The position numbers and the translations under genes were made by a program. From Adiantum capillus-veneris (lineage: Eukaryota; Streptophyta; Polypodiopsida; Polypodiales; Pteridaceae), in NCBI GenBank assembly GCA_014529385.2, contig CM043963.1, positions 111,444,912 to 111,508,911 on the forward strand: 64,000 bases of DNA, written 5' to 3'. Under the pieces are notes generated by a model that had not been told where the DNA came from, did not search any database, and was given only the letters and a program-made list of their open reading frames with translations. This document shows, piece after piece, positions 21,491 through 34,145 of this stretch (position 1 is the stretch's first letter; each line of letters starts with the position of its first letter).

Positions 21491-24352
21491 AGCAGCTACT
21501 TGATAGACAGGTTTGAATTGTCCCCAATAGTCCTCCATGTAGTATTGTGGACTTTCTTCAAGCACATCCATCCCATAGGCAATATTAGGGTCTATATCTT
21601 CCTCACAGCCTTCCAAACAAACAATGGCTGACTCACAACCTACTTGATTCACATAAGTGATTCTCGGATGTGGTGGTTGCGATCCTAGCACTGGAGGTGG
21701 TAAGGGTGTTGTTTGAACAACATTTTGGGCCCTAGGGACCATGTGTTGTGCTGTTTGTTCAAGAGGTGGGACCGGCATCAATGCAGACACTCGAGGTGTG
21801 TCTATCCATGCTAAGGTTGGTCTATTGGCCATCGTGCACTTCAATACTCTGCAATCCTTAGCTTGATGACCATACCTCCCACAGGCATTGCAATTCCCAT
21901 TGAATTTTACTCTAAAAGTAGGGCATTCACTAGTACTATGCGGTCCATAGCATACTGAGCACCATTGTTGCTCCCTTCTTGGATACATATGATTGTTTTG
22001 CGGAGCACGATTGTCTCTAAGATGCTCTTGAATGGCCTTGGTGAGATCTGCTAAAGTCATTTCAGATATCTTTGGCTCCTTAGCAATAGGCTTTAGGGTC
22101 ATTGGCTGATGCCTTGATACTTGCGAGCTAATAGATTTAGGCTCAACAGACACTCTTTCTCCTTGAATCATTAAATTATCCTCAAATTGGATCACACTAG
22201 TGGTGACTGCTTCCCAAGTGGTGATACCTCTAATGACTAGGCCATTGTAGATATCCTCATGTCGTAATCCCCTAATGAATCTATCAAGCAATTGATTATT
22301 ATTGAAGCGCTCATTTGGGTTACAGAAAGAGAATTCAAATGCTTTAAGCGACTAAAGTAAAGTCTCTCACCGACTCTCCTTCCTCTCGTTGGGCTTTCTG
22401 GAGCTGAGAGGCTACACCCCAAAGTACTCCCTCTCGTATGTATTCTTTTAAGAATAGTCTCCTAAGAGTAGGATAAATCGTTTTTTCTTCCACCCTTAGG
22501 GTTCTATACCAATCCCTTGCCTTCCCACTTAAGGTTAAGCTTAAAGCATTACTCTTATGCAGGTCATTGTGTTCTCCTAGAGAATCGTATATTTGTTCAA
22601 ACACTTCGATATGCTTTCTCACATCCTCGTCTCCACTAAGTTTTTGTGTGAGCTTGTCACTATTTGTACTACCTTACTTCTAGGCTCTCTATCAGGCGTG
22701 TTACGCATATTCTCAGCAATAGATCGACCAATAGCTTGAGCAAATGTTGCCAAGTCACCTAAGTAAGCAGGCATCGTGGGTGAAGGCGCTCTAGAGACTA
22801 CATGTGGAGTAGGTATTGGCATTGGGCTTGGCGCATAGGAAGCCCTTGGGTTCCATGTTTGGTATGGTGTTGTGCCATGTGGTGGTCCAAAGTTCATATG
22901 GGTGGCCCTAGGCATAGCAGACGTTGGATGTGGCATGCTAATGCTAGCCGGTATAGTCCCATGGAAATAAGAACTTGGGTGTTGTGGTTGTGGAGCATAG
23001 GTAGTTGAAACAATGGGAGGGGTAGGGACTACATGAGTACGAGGACCTAGGGGTGTATACGATTGGTACACACTTGTAGGTACTGTTGCAGGCATGGAGC
23101 TGCCATGTAGTGGTGCTTTACTAACAAATGAGGTCCATGGCATGTTCCTTGGCATGCCCATCATTGGGGTAGGCATGGTAGCCGTGGTGTCATCAAGGGA
23201 AAGATGAGCTAGACTTGGAAAGGTAAAGCTATCACTTGTGGGCTCAGATTGCACTGAGACCCTTGGCGAAAGAACATATGGAGGATACATCGGACTTACC
23301 GAGGGAGTCTCCATCTGCGATAAGGTATTGCTTAGCCTTTCCTATATCCAAGAATCTCATGATATCCGTTGAAGGCAGGTTGATCCCCTTGTTCCGTCTC
23401 TCTAACTCAATGACCCTATGGATGACCTCACAAACTCTTTGTTGTTGATCCTCCACACTAGTAGCACCCATTATGGATTGTAGGACATCTAACCAACCCA
23501 CGTGATAGGTGTGACCTGTGTATAGGTCGGTTAGAGTTTCCGTTTGTAGTTCGTACTACCAATTCTCATTTAAGAATGCTCCATCTAAGCTTGAGGTGCT
23601 AGGGGTGTCCTTTGAACTAGATGCAATGTTGCTTTCTAGGGGTTGGCCCTTAGTAATTTCTAAGTCAGGAGCACTTGATTGCTCTCTTAGCATGCTTTGT
23701 TAGCAAGGATATTGACATAGGGGCTTTCAATTTTAACTCTCTCATTGTTCCACCTTGCGTAAGCTCTCGAATTCCTTTTCCCTAGCCGCAATGATATATC
23801 GCTCAACCTCCACTTTGGCAAGGCTTCTACCATCGGGTAATATGACCTCGGAGGAGAATAGCTCTAAAGAGTCAGGAGGTGCAGCGAATGAAGTATTCAT
23901 GTGCACATTCTCTAAGGGCATAGGGTCTACGTTGGTCATGAATGGAGAATTTACTTCCCCATCCCCCTCATTTACATCGTTAACTCCATGCTCGGAGCGA
24001 GTGGCTCTACTAAAGGTTTCCTTCAAGTGGCTAAGCACGCTCAGACCATGGATCCATGGCATGCATGTCTTGGCTTGAGCTATCCGGATTAGGCATTGGA
24101 TAACCCTCCATGACGTCGTAGTCAGAGGAAGAGTCACTAGCCGCTATGTTTGGGTCTTGGTTTGTACTACCTTGGGTCCCCTTCGAGGGCCCGGAACCTA
24201 AGGTAGGTGGATATTGAGAACTTGCGTAAGTAAAAATTCTCTCTAGTTGCTTCACCTCTAGCACACGACCAGAGCGTAGATGCATGTGCCTTTGGCACCC
24301 TATAAGCGTCGATGAATAACCTCGAAGGTAAACCGCTTACTTTTCTAGGCAT
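21491..24352 (-). pseudogene. gag: Element Y gag N-terminal and capsid part
   Basis: Coding begins near 24352-24285; MHLRSGRVLEVKQLE at 24285 resembles the typical plant gypsy gag start. Several frameshifts follow. A Pro/Met-rich segment (22619-23314) precedes the capsid domain at 22344-22622, with SLTLSGKARDWYRTL and LRRLFLKEYI typical of Retrotrans_gag. The rest continues at 21491-22291 with zinc knuckles CSVCYGPHSTSEC (about 21965-21922) and CNACGRYGHQAKDC (about 21893-21852). The frame ends at the Z insertion and resumes at 16222. The protein would form the particle shell and bind RNA. Confidence 0.8.
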
Positions 24353-24641
24353 CCGTTTTCACTCGTTTTTTTAATGATTTTAATTGATTGATTTTTGATT
24401 AAAGTGTGTGATAGCTTGAAATGAGCGTATCACTCAGAGGGTCGTGGTGTGCTTTACAACACAATGTTCGGTCACCTGAAGCGTCGTTGGTCCTAAAAAA
24501 AGTCGATTTTCAGCTACGTGTGAAGCTAAAATACGTAATTTTAAAGGGCGACTGAGGCCTGAGCCTGAGCATGAGCATGAGCTTGGGCTTGGGACTGGGC
24601 TTGGGTCTGGGAGATATTCCTGACCCCGGTCCTATCTTTAA

Positions 24642-24672
<31 letters not shown>

Positions 24673-25058
24673 AGGATAAGGGCGCCGCGGCCTGCGCGCA
24701 AGCACACACACACTCTACCTACCTACTCACAACTAATACATCTACGCACACACACACTCTCCCTACCTACTCACAACTAATACATTTACTATTACACACT
24801 AACACACTTCATTAGATCTCACAGATCTACTTCCTACTTAATGTACTTTGGATTACATAGAACTAACAACCTTAATACTAAGACTTTATCACAGAGAAAA
24901 CACGGTAACCTTTCAAAACTTCATTAACAAAGAAATACACAGTAGCAACACAAAATTCCTTCTTCTCAACACACACACCTTTCTTCCCTACCTTTCCTAC
25001 AATCGAAAATGCACCACAAAGAAGCACAGAGTGCTACTCGAGCTTAGTGTATGGCATT
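24353..25058 (-). other. Element Y 5' leader with minisatellites
   Basis: Untranslated leader between the primer site and gag. It holds two local repeats: a hexamer-type stretch at about 24560-24615 (GAGCCT, GAGCAT, GAGCTT and GGGCTT variants), and two copies of a ~43-bp unit at about 24702-24787 (cacacacacactct then ctacctactcacaactaa). No gene is visible. Confidence 0.7.
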
Positions 25059-25076
25059 TCCGCGGCAACGATGCCA
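25059..25076 (-). promoter_or_regulatory. Primer binding site of element Y (tRNA-Asp-like)
   Basis: The minus strand reads TGGCATCGTTGCCGCGGA four bases from the 5' LTR. It differs at three positions from TGGCGCCGTTGCCGGGGA, the tRNA-Asp complement common in plant gypsy elements. The match and position support the minus orientation; the tRNA identity is recalled family knowledge. Confidence 0.8.
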
Positions 25077-25080
25077 AAAA

Positions 25081-25693
25081 TGTGCACGTATGTCGCACGT
25101 GTCAATGCAAGGAACTTGCCGATACACTGTGTGCGAGACAAAAATGGCTCCAAGCACACAACAAGTCTAAACTAGTAAACTCGAAGATGGTGATGGTGTG
25201 TTACTCACCACTCTACGCTTGCTATCTTGGAGGATTCTTCGACGCGAAGAAGAAGGAGCCGCCGCCGCGCCGCGCTCAACCGCTTCGCCGCCGTTGCACC
25301 GCCATCGCAATGCTCGATTGCACACACGCTCTCTCTCTCTCTCACGCATACACATACACACACACTCTCTCTCATGCATACACATACACACAAAGAGGTG
25401 AAGAAGAAGAAGATGGAGATGGAGCAAGAGCACTCTTCAATTGCACAAATGAAAGAATGAGGTTTTTTAGGTTTAAATTGACTTTTATATGGGTTCGCCC
25501 GTTCACATTTGGGCGCCTACACATAGCCAATCTTACCCAAACGTTATACGTTCCAGTTTTAGAGTGCGCCTATCATCGGCGAGCACTCTTAACCATTCCA
25601 TTGGACCGACAAGCCCGGTACCGGACTCTACCAAGTAAATAGTACAACGTCTGTCATAGGTGATAGGGTGTCCGTGATCCGTGAGGGTTAACA
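25081..25693 (-). repeat. Element Y 5' LTR
   Basis: 613 bp, the partner of 6395-7017. It contains short interrupted CT and CA tracts at 25330-25392. The plus-strand open frame running through 24848-25642 is a by-product of leader plus LTR sequence and is not a gene. Confidence 0.92.
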
Positions 25694-25698
25694 CACCT

Positions 25699-27300
25699 CA
25701 TCATGTAGAAAATCGGGTGACACTAAGGCCAGTCCAGGGCTACACGAGTCACTCTTTCCAATAGACTAGTTTGAAGGAATCGGAACAGGACCAACTGCAA
25801 GGAGACCGGGAGTTGAACCAAATAGACGCGTCAGACCAGCTGATTTTTAGAAATGGGTCAAAAAATACAGTGGATCAGGGGATTCATACGACCACTTAGC
25901 AAGCTTTAAACAAGTGCTAAGAGCAGAGCGTATATTCGATTTCCATACTCAATTCGAGGGGTTTGAAATTACATTAGAAGGAAAAGCATTGACAAGGTTC
26001 CAAAACATTCCACCAAGGTCAATCATGGACTTGAACACTTTAGATCAAGGATTTGTGGCTGCTTGTTTCAAAACGGAGATCAGACACAATACAGTAGCTC
26101 AAATTTACAGCTTTAAATAGAAACATGGTGAGTTTGTTAGGGATTGTGCAACTCGAATGAAATAATACATTGCCAGATGCCCAGAGCTAGAGATACCTGC
26201 AGAAGAATGACTTGTATCTTTGTTTCTGGAGGGACTGCTAAACAAAGAAATTCATGCTATACTCTATAGCAAGAATCCCTAGAAGCGTGTGTGTTAGATG
26301 TTATTGACTTAGGAGACAATTGTGAAATTTTCAATGAAGAAGATGTTCCTAAGGATAACCAAAGCGAGAAAACGGAAAACGGCTTCCACTAAACCAACAC
26401 AAGTGGGAACGGCTACTGCAACACCACTCTCAGCCATAGAAGACATGCTTAAAAGGATAAACGACATGATAAACAACATGTGGAAAGCACCTATGAGGGG
26501 ACCAGGACAAGGGATACCTCAATAGGGACAACCAATTAGGCCACAAAGATGGTGTGCAATCGAGGATAAATGGACCAACCATGAGACCCACGAGTGCTAC
26601 TTCAGACCAAAGTATGATGGGAATGTTCAGTACGTGCCCATGAGGCCACAAGGACAACCCATGTACAAATATCAACCTAATATGGCCCAAGCTCAAAGAC
26701 CACCAATCGGTATGGAAAGACCTCAACCTATGTTGGGCAACAACCTCCTTATCTAGGACATAACGCAGTGCCTGTAAAGTACATGCACTCTGAAGGAGTC
26801 ATAGATGAACAAGCATTGGTGCCTGTTACACCCTATGTAGAGCCTAGTACATCTACAATAATGGAAGAAGGATAATGGTATAATTCACATCCACCACCCA
26901 TGGAAGAAACCGTGCCTTACGCTCCACTAGATCTTACACCAATGTATTATGTAGCTAATCAAGGTGTCAGAACTTACATGGTAAGATCCATGATGAAACC
27001 AAGAACAAAAAACTGTCATAACTGTGGTGCTGATGATCACTAGAAAAATGAATGTCTAGAGCTTGACAAAAACCTCAAACGAATTGAAGCTTATTGCATA
27101 CAATGTTGCAAAAAAGGAGAACACTTTTCAGAAGATTGTCCTAAAAATCCTTTAAACAAGGATAAAATCGTAGTAAACGTAGTCCAAGTGATACCTAGTA
27201 GCTCATCAGATAGTGAACCGATTGTTCCAATCAAGGTAATCACTAGAGCCCAGGCCAAGAAAAAGAAACACAAATCCTCTAATGATTCAGAAAATATGAT
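25699..27300 (+). pseudogene. gag: Element X gag, capsid and nucleocapsid part
   Basis: The frame continues from 6394. The capsid part is about 25875-26290 (GSGDSYDHLASFKQVL, FEITLEGKALTRFQNI, ARCPELEIPAEE), as expected for Retrotrans_gag. A Met/Pro/Gln-rich linker follows. Two zinc knuckles are visible: CHNCGADDH, then a stop where the next residue should be, then KNEC (about 27016-27055), and CIQCCKKGEHFSEDC (about 27095-27140). Stops occur at about 25770, 25847, 26118 and later. Inactive. Confidence 0.75.
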
Positions 27301-28846
27301 TGAAGCATGTGATACCTAGTAGCTCATTAGAGAGTGAACCGATTGTTCCAATCAAGGTAATCAAGAATCAAAAGGAGTAGAAGCAAAAGATATGAGATAA
27401 GAAAACAAAAACAACGGGTAGAAATCGAGGAGAAAGCAAAGAGGCTATTCCAAGAAAAGTTGAAAGAAACTCGGAGTGAATTTAAAGAAACAACCGTGAA
27501 GGATCCATTCTGGTTGATATTTTTGAGCCTATTAATGCCGCCTTGGAAGCCTACAAAGCAGGACTTAAAGCAAGCCAAAACATGGAAAACAAATGGAAAA
27601 ACTATCCTTCTCCAGACATGGAAGCAGCTAAGCTTGAAGCTTATCAAAATTTGGTAAGAATCACGCAAGAGATGCTGAAAAAACAAAAACCCAAGCTTGA
27701 AAATATTACAAACCGGAGGAGCTTGAGGTAAGAGACACTAAAGAAAAATCCGATGTGGTGGCAGAACCCCACCTTGAAACAAAAGAACCACAGCGTATAG
27801 TGCCTGACAGCGAAGATGCCTTAGACGGAATTCCATTCGTAGAGGAAGACTAGCCAAGACACTTATGAAAAAAAGTGAGAGAGATCAATGATGGGAGCTT
27901 AACTCTAAAGTCAGCTCCTATAGAGAAAGTCCGGTTGGATAACCTACCTTCCGATGTAAACATGGATATACAATCCTTGCACGGGGATTGCGGATCGGAA
28001 GCTTCAAGAATGTCGAAACCATTGACCTTGAAAACATTACCTTCTTACTTGGAAGATAATGAAGATGAATCCATCGTGTGCAAGACCACTCAAGAAACTT
28101 AGGACGAGAAGAATGTATCCTAGAAAGAGACTGCACAGATGAAGCCTATGTACATGAACCCTTTCTAGAGCATTTGTTTGAGCCATTCGAGTGGACTCAA
28201 ATTTTGGCGACAATGGATGTATGTGTGAATACGTCTATGCCTACTCAATTTTGCAATGAGGATGGTCACACATAATTCCCATCCAAATGATTTCAATCCT
28301 CAACATTGAAGCGAAGATGAGGAACCCAAGGACTTAATGAAAGCTCAACAGGTCTTTTCAGACCTCTATTACGATGCAACTGATGAGTTAGATGAACACT
28401 CAGCTACCTCAGAAGATTCGGGGTCGAAAAAAGAGCATACAATAGCTAACTTACTCTGAAAAGGAGGGGAGGAAAAGTTTTTTAACTTCCCAAACCAGAA
28501 ATCAAGAAGACAAAAATGGTATAAATAAAAAAAAGACACCAGAATTGTGAAAACACGACCTATGCCATCAGTCTCCAGTAAAACAAAATTCCTAATGCAG
28601 ATAGATGCTAATGATTGTGTCAAGGACAAAATAACTGGCAGAAATCCTTCAAAAAAAAACTTAGAAATGTCTCAAACTACGAGAAAAACAGGGAAGGGTA
28701 CTCAAGAAAAATTACAGGATAAGAGACCACTTATGACTAGAGTCGAGCAGAAAAAGAAATATCAAGAGTTGAAAAAAGATCTAAAAGAGATATACACAAC
28801 CGAAATGGAAACCACAAAAGAGGATGGTAAGGAGGTAATGCATGTT
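27301..28846 (+). pseudogene. Element X charged spacer between gag and RT
   Basis: Broken coding sequence, mostly charged: KAKRLFQEKLKETRSEFKE (about 27430), an acidic stretch near 28020-28100 (LEDNEDESIV), and a basic one near 28640-28790. I searched for a D-T/S-G protease motif here in the frames I could follow and saw none. X therefore seems to lack a protease in the usual place. Confidence 0.5.
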
Positions 28847-30420
28847 CCATCGCATTACGAAAAGTATACTCTCCAAGATCGGAAAATTATAGTCGAACAC
28901 CCTATTAGGGAACTACGGAAACATGGCAAATCTTACAAAGGGCCTGAAAACGCTAAGAAGATAGACTTGACTGAACCAGGAGAAGGGCTTCGACCTGCTT
29001 ACATTGCGAATGACCTAACAAAAATAGAAGAAAAGCTTTTGCTAAGCTTGCTGAAAGAATATCGAGATATCTTCGCTTGGTCTTACAAGGATCTGAAGGG
29101 TGTTGATCCAGAAATCTGTCAACATATCATACCCATGAGAGATGTGCAAAACCAAGTAGACAGAGACCATACACGTATAATGAAACATTTTCCAGGAAGA
29201 TAAAATAAGAGATTGAAAAACTAAAGAAAGCCGAATTCGTCTACAAAATTGAACACACAGATTGGGTGTCTCCAATAGTGGTAGTACCCAAGAAGAATGA
29301 AAAATTATGAGTGTGCGTTACTCTCAAAAAGGTAAATTAGAGATAACTTCCCTCTTCCAATAACTGAGCATGTTCTAGAACGAGTTGCAGAAAAGAAGCT
29401 TACACCTTCTTAGACGGCTTTTCGAGATACATTCAACTTTTGGTTGACCCAAAAGATCATCATAAAACTGCTTTTGCAACAGAATGGGGTATATTTGCCT
29501 ATCGGGTTATGTCGTTTGGGTTAACTAATGCTCCAACCACGTTTCAAAAGTTGACGAGCCATGCTTTCAAAGAATATATTAGGAAATTCTTAGAAGTATA
29601 TATGGATGATCTATGTGTACACTCATCAATCCGGGATGATCATTTTGAACACCTCAAAAAGGTATTCGAAAAATGGAAACTTTATAGGATTTGCTTAAAT
29701 CCTGAAAAGTGCACATTCATGGGTAGACAAGGAAAAGTTCTTGGACATATAGTGTCTAAAAATGGCATAGCTACTGATATTGAGAAGATATATGTCATTG
29801 CTGATTTGCCTAGACCAACAACAGTCAAGGGGGTACAAGCCTTCATGGGGCATTGTGATATTACCGGTGGTTTATTTACATGTACGCTATAATTGCAAAA
29901 CCCATGTATAGCTTGACTACGCACTTTGAATGGAGTAAGGCATGTGAAGAATCCTTCATGAAGCTTAAGCAAGCTCTCACCTTAGCTCCAATATTGAAAG
30001 CACCAGACTGGAATAACGTATTCCACGTACATGTAGATGATTCTAATTTTGCTATTAATAGTATACTAGCTCAACTAGAAGATGGAAAAATTGACTTTCC
30101 TATTTCTTATGCTAGCCGACAATTGAACATGGCAGAAAAGAATTACACCACCACAGAAAGTGAAGGATTAGGAATGATCTATACCGTTAAAAAGTATAGA
30201 CATTACCTATTAGCCAACAAGTTTGTGTTCTTTGTGGACCACCAAGCTTTGTTGTATTTGGTCAACAAGCCATGCAGCACGGGAAGAATAGTGAGATGAT
30301 TCATCATTCTTCTCGAATTTGATTTCACTGTGGTTGTAAAAAAGGGCACTACACATCAACGAGCAGATCATTTATCAAGGATTGTTTCAGGGGAATCACC
30401 TAAAGGGGTAGATGATGATC
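28847..30420 (+). pseudogene. pol: Element X reverse transcriptase and RNase H
   Basis: The pre-RT segment (LLKEYRDIFAWSYKDLKGVD) sits near 29050. The RT fingers are damaged by several stops and a frameshift between 29200 and 29440. The palm is intact from 29440: VMSFGLTNAPTTFQKL, then the catalytic VYMDDLCVHS (about 29600), then GHIVSKNGIATD. RNase H follows from about 29880 with VHVDDSNFAINS, the KNYTTTESEGLGMIY block and VDHQALLYL. It is closely similar to the RT-RNase H of element Y, so X and Y belong to related gypsy lineages. Confidence 0.85.
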
Positions 30421-30498
30421 TACCAGATGCCTATTTGTTCTCCGTGGAAATGATACCTCGATGGTCGGAAAACATTGTGTCATCGATGACAATAGCTC

Positions 30499-32229
30499 AA
30501 GTGGATTCACAAATACCACTTCCTATCATGATCAGATTAATCGAGCAATCGGCTATGTATCAATTACTAGCTGAAAGGCTATACAAAAGAAATCGGGACA
30601 AGATATTGTTCTTATGCATTAATCCTGAAGAAAAAGAACAGTACCTAAGTCAAGCACATGCTACCATAGTAGGACTTCACTTTGCGTGAGACCAAACTAT
30701 GCAACGAATCTTGAGACTTCGAGTATTTTGGCTGACTATGAGGAGGGATGCTCAATCTTCCTCAATGTCAAAAACAGACACCCATACCTCATGTAACATT
30801 GTTTCAAATGTCACCTGTTCCTAAGTGGAGTAATTATCTGGTTACTTATTGAGCCGAACATTTCCTGAGGATATGAGTAAATACCATCAAAGAGAAATTG
30901 AAACTGAAGCAAGAGACTATGCTCTTATTGGAAACAAATTGTATCGGAGAGGTAAAGATTAACATTTGCGTCTTTGTGCAAATGAAAATGAGTATATTCC
31001 GATTATAGAACAAGCACATGCTAGATTAGCTAGATGTCACTTTTCTAGTGAAACCACCACAAGAGTAATCTTGATGGCACGCATATGGTGGCCAACACTT
31101 TTTGCAGATGCTAAGGAATATGTTCGAAGGTGTGATGCTTGTCAATGAGTAAAAATGCCAATACGAGTAGATAGCATGTCCTTAAGACCAATGATGGGGG
31201 CTAGAGCTTTCGCAAAATGGGGTATAGATTTTGTTGAACCAATACATCCACCGGCTTATAGAACCCAAGCTCAATATATCATTGTAGTTACGGACTATTT
31301 GAACAAGTGGGCCGAAGGTAAAGAAACTCAAAAGAATGATGCCAGAACCACTGCTCCATACTTATATGAGTACGTATTCACAAGATATGGACTATCAATA
31401 CAAATTGTCAGTGATCGGGGAACTCATTTCCTCAATGAGGTAATCGAGTATTTGCTTAATGAGTTTATGGTCATCCATAACAAATCAACTCTCTATCACC
31501 CACAAGCCAACGGACAAGCTGAGCATACAAACAAAATTCTTAGCTCGGTGCTGACTAAAGTGGTTAGTTTAGGAAGGACAAACTGGGAAATGAATCTCCA
31601 TGCTGCTCTATGGGCATATCAAGTTTCATTCAAAACAGCTCTAAATGCTACAACCTTTAACCTTGTTTATGGTCTTGATGCCATACTTCCAATAGAATTT
31701 CTATTGCCGACATTAATGGTAGCACAGAATCTTGAGTGGACTGGGCATGAATTGTCAGAAAGACTTGAAGATTTGGAAAAGCTAGATGAGCAAAGGCTAA
31801 CTGCTGTAGCTCACATCTATGCACAAAAGCAAAAACAAAAACAATTTTTTGATTCCCACTTAATCACAAAAATCTTCAAGAAAGGGGATTTAGCTTTAAT
31901 CTATTCCCTTAAGCAACACATTTCCAAGTTTAAGAAAAAGGGAAATAGACCATTTATCATTGAAGATGTATCTCCAAATGGATCAGTAAAATTATCAACC
32001 ATAGATGGTGAACCAATGGCTAATTGGATTAGTGGATGTCGTTTAAAGAAATACAATTTGCCACTAACCATGAAATTGCTAGAAAGAATGCATGTAGCCA
32101 AGCAAAGAAAGATCAAACGACATCAGGTTATTGATGAAGCCCAAGAGGAAGCTCGGCTTCCGGTACTCAAGCGGAAAGCTGCTCTCAAGAATCAACAGAT
32201 ACCGATTCCCATCAACACTCTGGAAATGA
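30499..32229 (+). pseudogene. pol: Element X integrase with two zinc-binding modules
   Basis: A first H2C2-like module is at about 30650-30775 (QAHATIVGLHF, then LPQCQ in a shifted frame). A linker and a second complete module follow at about 31005-31147 (QAHARLARCHFSSETT, CDACQ). The core then has WGIDFVEPI (about 31220), IVSDRGTHFL (about 31405) and QANGQAEHTNK (about 31505), so D, D and E are present. The C-terminal region has GNRPFIIEDVSPNGSVK and WISGCRLKKY. From 31155 the frame is open for 459 codons, the best-preserved part of X, and it runs into the protease-like domain. Confidence 0.85.
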
Positions 32230-32507
32230 ATGATCGACAATGGGAATTGCCTAAAGACACAGTTTCAACAGATGATGACTGGTTAGACGGAATGGACCTA
32301 CGCATCAAAGTAAAGCTCAACAATCACAACACCAATGCTTTGGTCGACATAGGAGATGGAGTAAATGGAGCAAGTTATTCCATGTACAAAAAGGTAACAA
32401 GTCAAGCATTGACAACAGGAATAGCGACAATCAAAGGATGCAACAAGAATCCAACTCCAACATTGGGAGTAGTCAACTTGAACATGATAGTACATGGATG
32501 TTCATGT
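32230..32507 (+). pseudogene. Element X post-integrase protease-like domain, N half
   Basis: In the same open frame as integrase, LRIKVKLNNHNTNALVDIG leads to DIGDGVNGASYSMYKKV at about 32335-32395. Position and flanking residues match the retropepsin active-site loop, with D-I-G-D where D-T-G-A is expected. It continues to LNMIVHGCS, where element B begins. The other half lies at 39592 onward. Confidence 0.6.
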
Positions 32508-33909
32508 TGTCATGCAGCTCCGCTCCTATGCTAAGAAAGATGCTAGAAAAATGTACATTAAGCTTACCCAATTAATGGTTAGTGATCCGGGCTTGTTAAC
32601 AGGCCAAGTTTAATGATTAATGTATGCCAGATGCGGTTTAAAAGGGCCAACATATACCTTAATGATGCCAAAAATGAGTATGCTTGAAGTGAGCATAGAT
32701 AGATTATGATCTAGAACTGCACTGCTTGAAGTTCTCTATCGGCCTGTCTTTACGGCTCGTCGATTGGAGCTACAATGAAGAAGTTATGGCAGTTTGAAGT
32801 TTAATTCGATTGCAGATCCTCACCGAATTAGGCAGTTGCAGCAACTCAGGGGACAAAAATGAAATGAACGCACGGGCCTGAAGTGCTCACTTTGTAGAGC
32901 GCGTCGGTCTTTTCAGATCAGTGATCGGAGTTCCGGCTGCCAAGCTATTGGCTGTTAACGATTCACCGGGGGCCAGTGCCGTTCTGGTCCGGTCGGCTTG
33001 GTTGGTGTCTCAACTGGGAGATTTTGTCTTTCATCCAGATTTTGGAATGCAATAATTGTGGGGAATGCGAACACGGTTGCAACAAGGAAGCTCTAGGGAA
33101 GTTAACTATATGTGAAGGGAATGTCTTCGAGCAAATAGAATCACCTACACTTGCATCTTAATGACCTGTGGCGATGTTCGCAAGACTGAAATGGGCAACA
33201 ATACTCACGATGGTCGAGGGCGGTTGGAGAAAGAAGTTCTGCTACGCAAAGCTTGTCCAATATGTACACCAAAAGTGGTGCCCAACTAAAGCATTGTATG
33301 GCCGGCATCTATGCCCAAATATGATTTCCTTACGAAGGAAGCCCGCTAAATGAGGCACTAAGGCCGCCCAAAAGCCGACCGCCCACGGCAAGTGAATATG
33401 GTCGCCCATGGGATGGCCAATTAAAAGAGGGTGTTGATTGTATGTGGAAAAAAAAAAGGAGAGAGGGCAACGACGGCGCAGTCGTTGCCCCTCAAAACAA
33501 AGCTTTAATAAGTTTTTTTTTTAATGTATATGGGGGGAAAGGAAGAGGAAGGGAAAGGAGGCGCCGTGGAGAAGAAGAAGAAAAGAAAGAAGAAGAAGAA
33601 GAAGAAAAGAAAGAAAGAAGAAGAAAGGAAACAGAAGAAAGAAGAAGAAGAAGAGAAAAAAAGAAAGAAAAAAATAAGAAAGAAGAAGAAGAGAAAGAGA
33701 AGGAAAGAAAGGAAGAAGAAGAAAAAAGGGAAGAGCTCGGACGCAAGAAAAAAAAAAGCAAGGAGAGACCTCGGCTAGCAAAGCTCGGAAGAGAGGAGGG
33801 GTGTGGGGGATTTCTCTCGCTCTCGGCATTTAGGAAGAGCAGAAGAAGGTATAGCAAAGCGGAGGGCTCTCTCCCGCTCTCTTTCTCGTCCTCGGATACA
33901 AGGCCAAAG

Positions 33910-33953
<44 letters not shown>

Positions 33954-34069
33954 CCATGGCGACATAGGGGAGCCAAGAGGGTTAAGGCTCTCTCTTTCTC
34001 TCTCGTTATTATCGAAGCTAAGCAAGCATCAATCTCTCTCTCTCTCTCTCATATATCAGCAAGCAAGAG

Positions 34070-34120
<51 letters not shown>

Positions 34121-34145
34121 AGAGTTAAGAAGCAAGCAAAACCAA

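Larger units (their letters stand above)
6395..25693 (-). mobile_element. Gypsy element Y, complete with both LTRs, nested in X
   Basis: Direct repeats at 6395-7017 and 25081-25693 both run TGTGC to TTAACA on the plus strand, and both are flanked outside by CACCT (6390-6394 and 25694-25698), a perfect 5-bp target duplication. Orientation is minus: a tRNA-Asp-like primer site lies just inside the right LTR, a polypurine tract just inside the left LTR, and gag-pol reads leftward. Without the copia insertion Z (16223-21490) the element is about 14.0 kb. Coding order is gag with four zinc knuckles, protease, long spacer, RT, RNase H, integrase, second protease-like domain, WVPK tail, then a separate acidic ORF. 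Stops and frameshifts mean it is no longer autonomous. Confidence 0.93.

Noticed and set aside
24848-25642. 264-codon plus-strand ORF
   Set aside because: It spans the leader and LTR of minus-strand element Y and has no domain; the LTR assignment with target duplication is much stronger.
33442-34122. Long ORFs on both strands in element B LTR with Lys/Glu/Arg- or Ser/Leu-rich translations
   Set aside because: They are translations of GAA and CT repeats inside an LTR; the same applies to 38238-38984.
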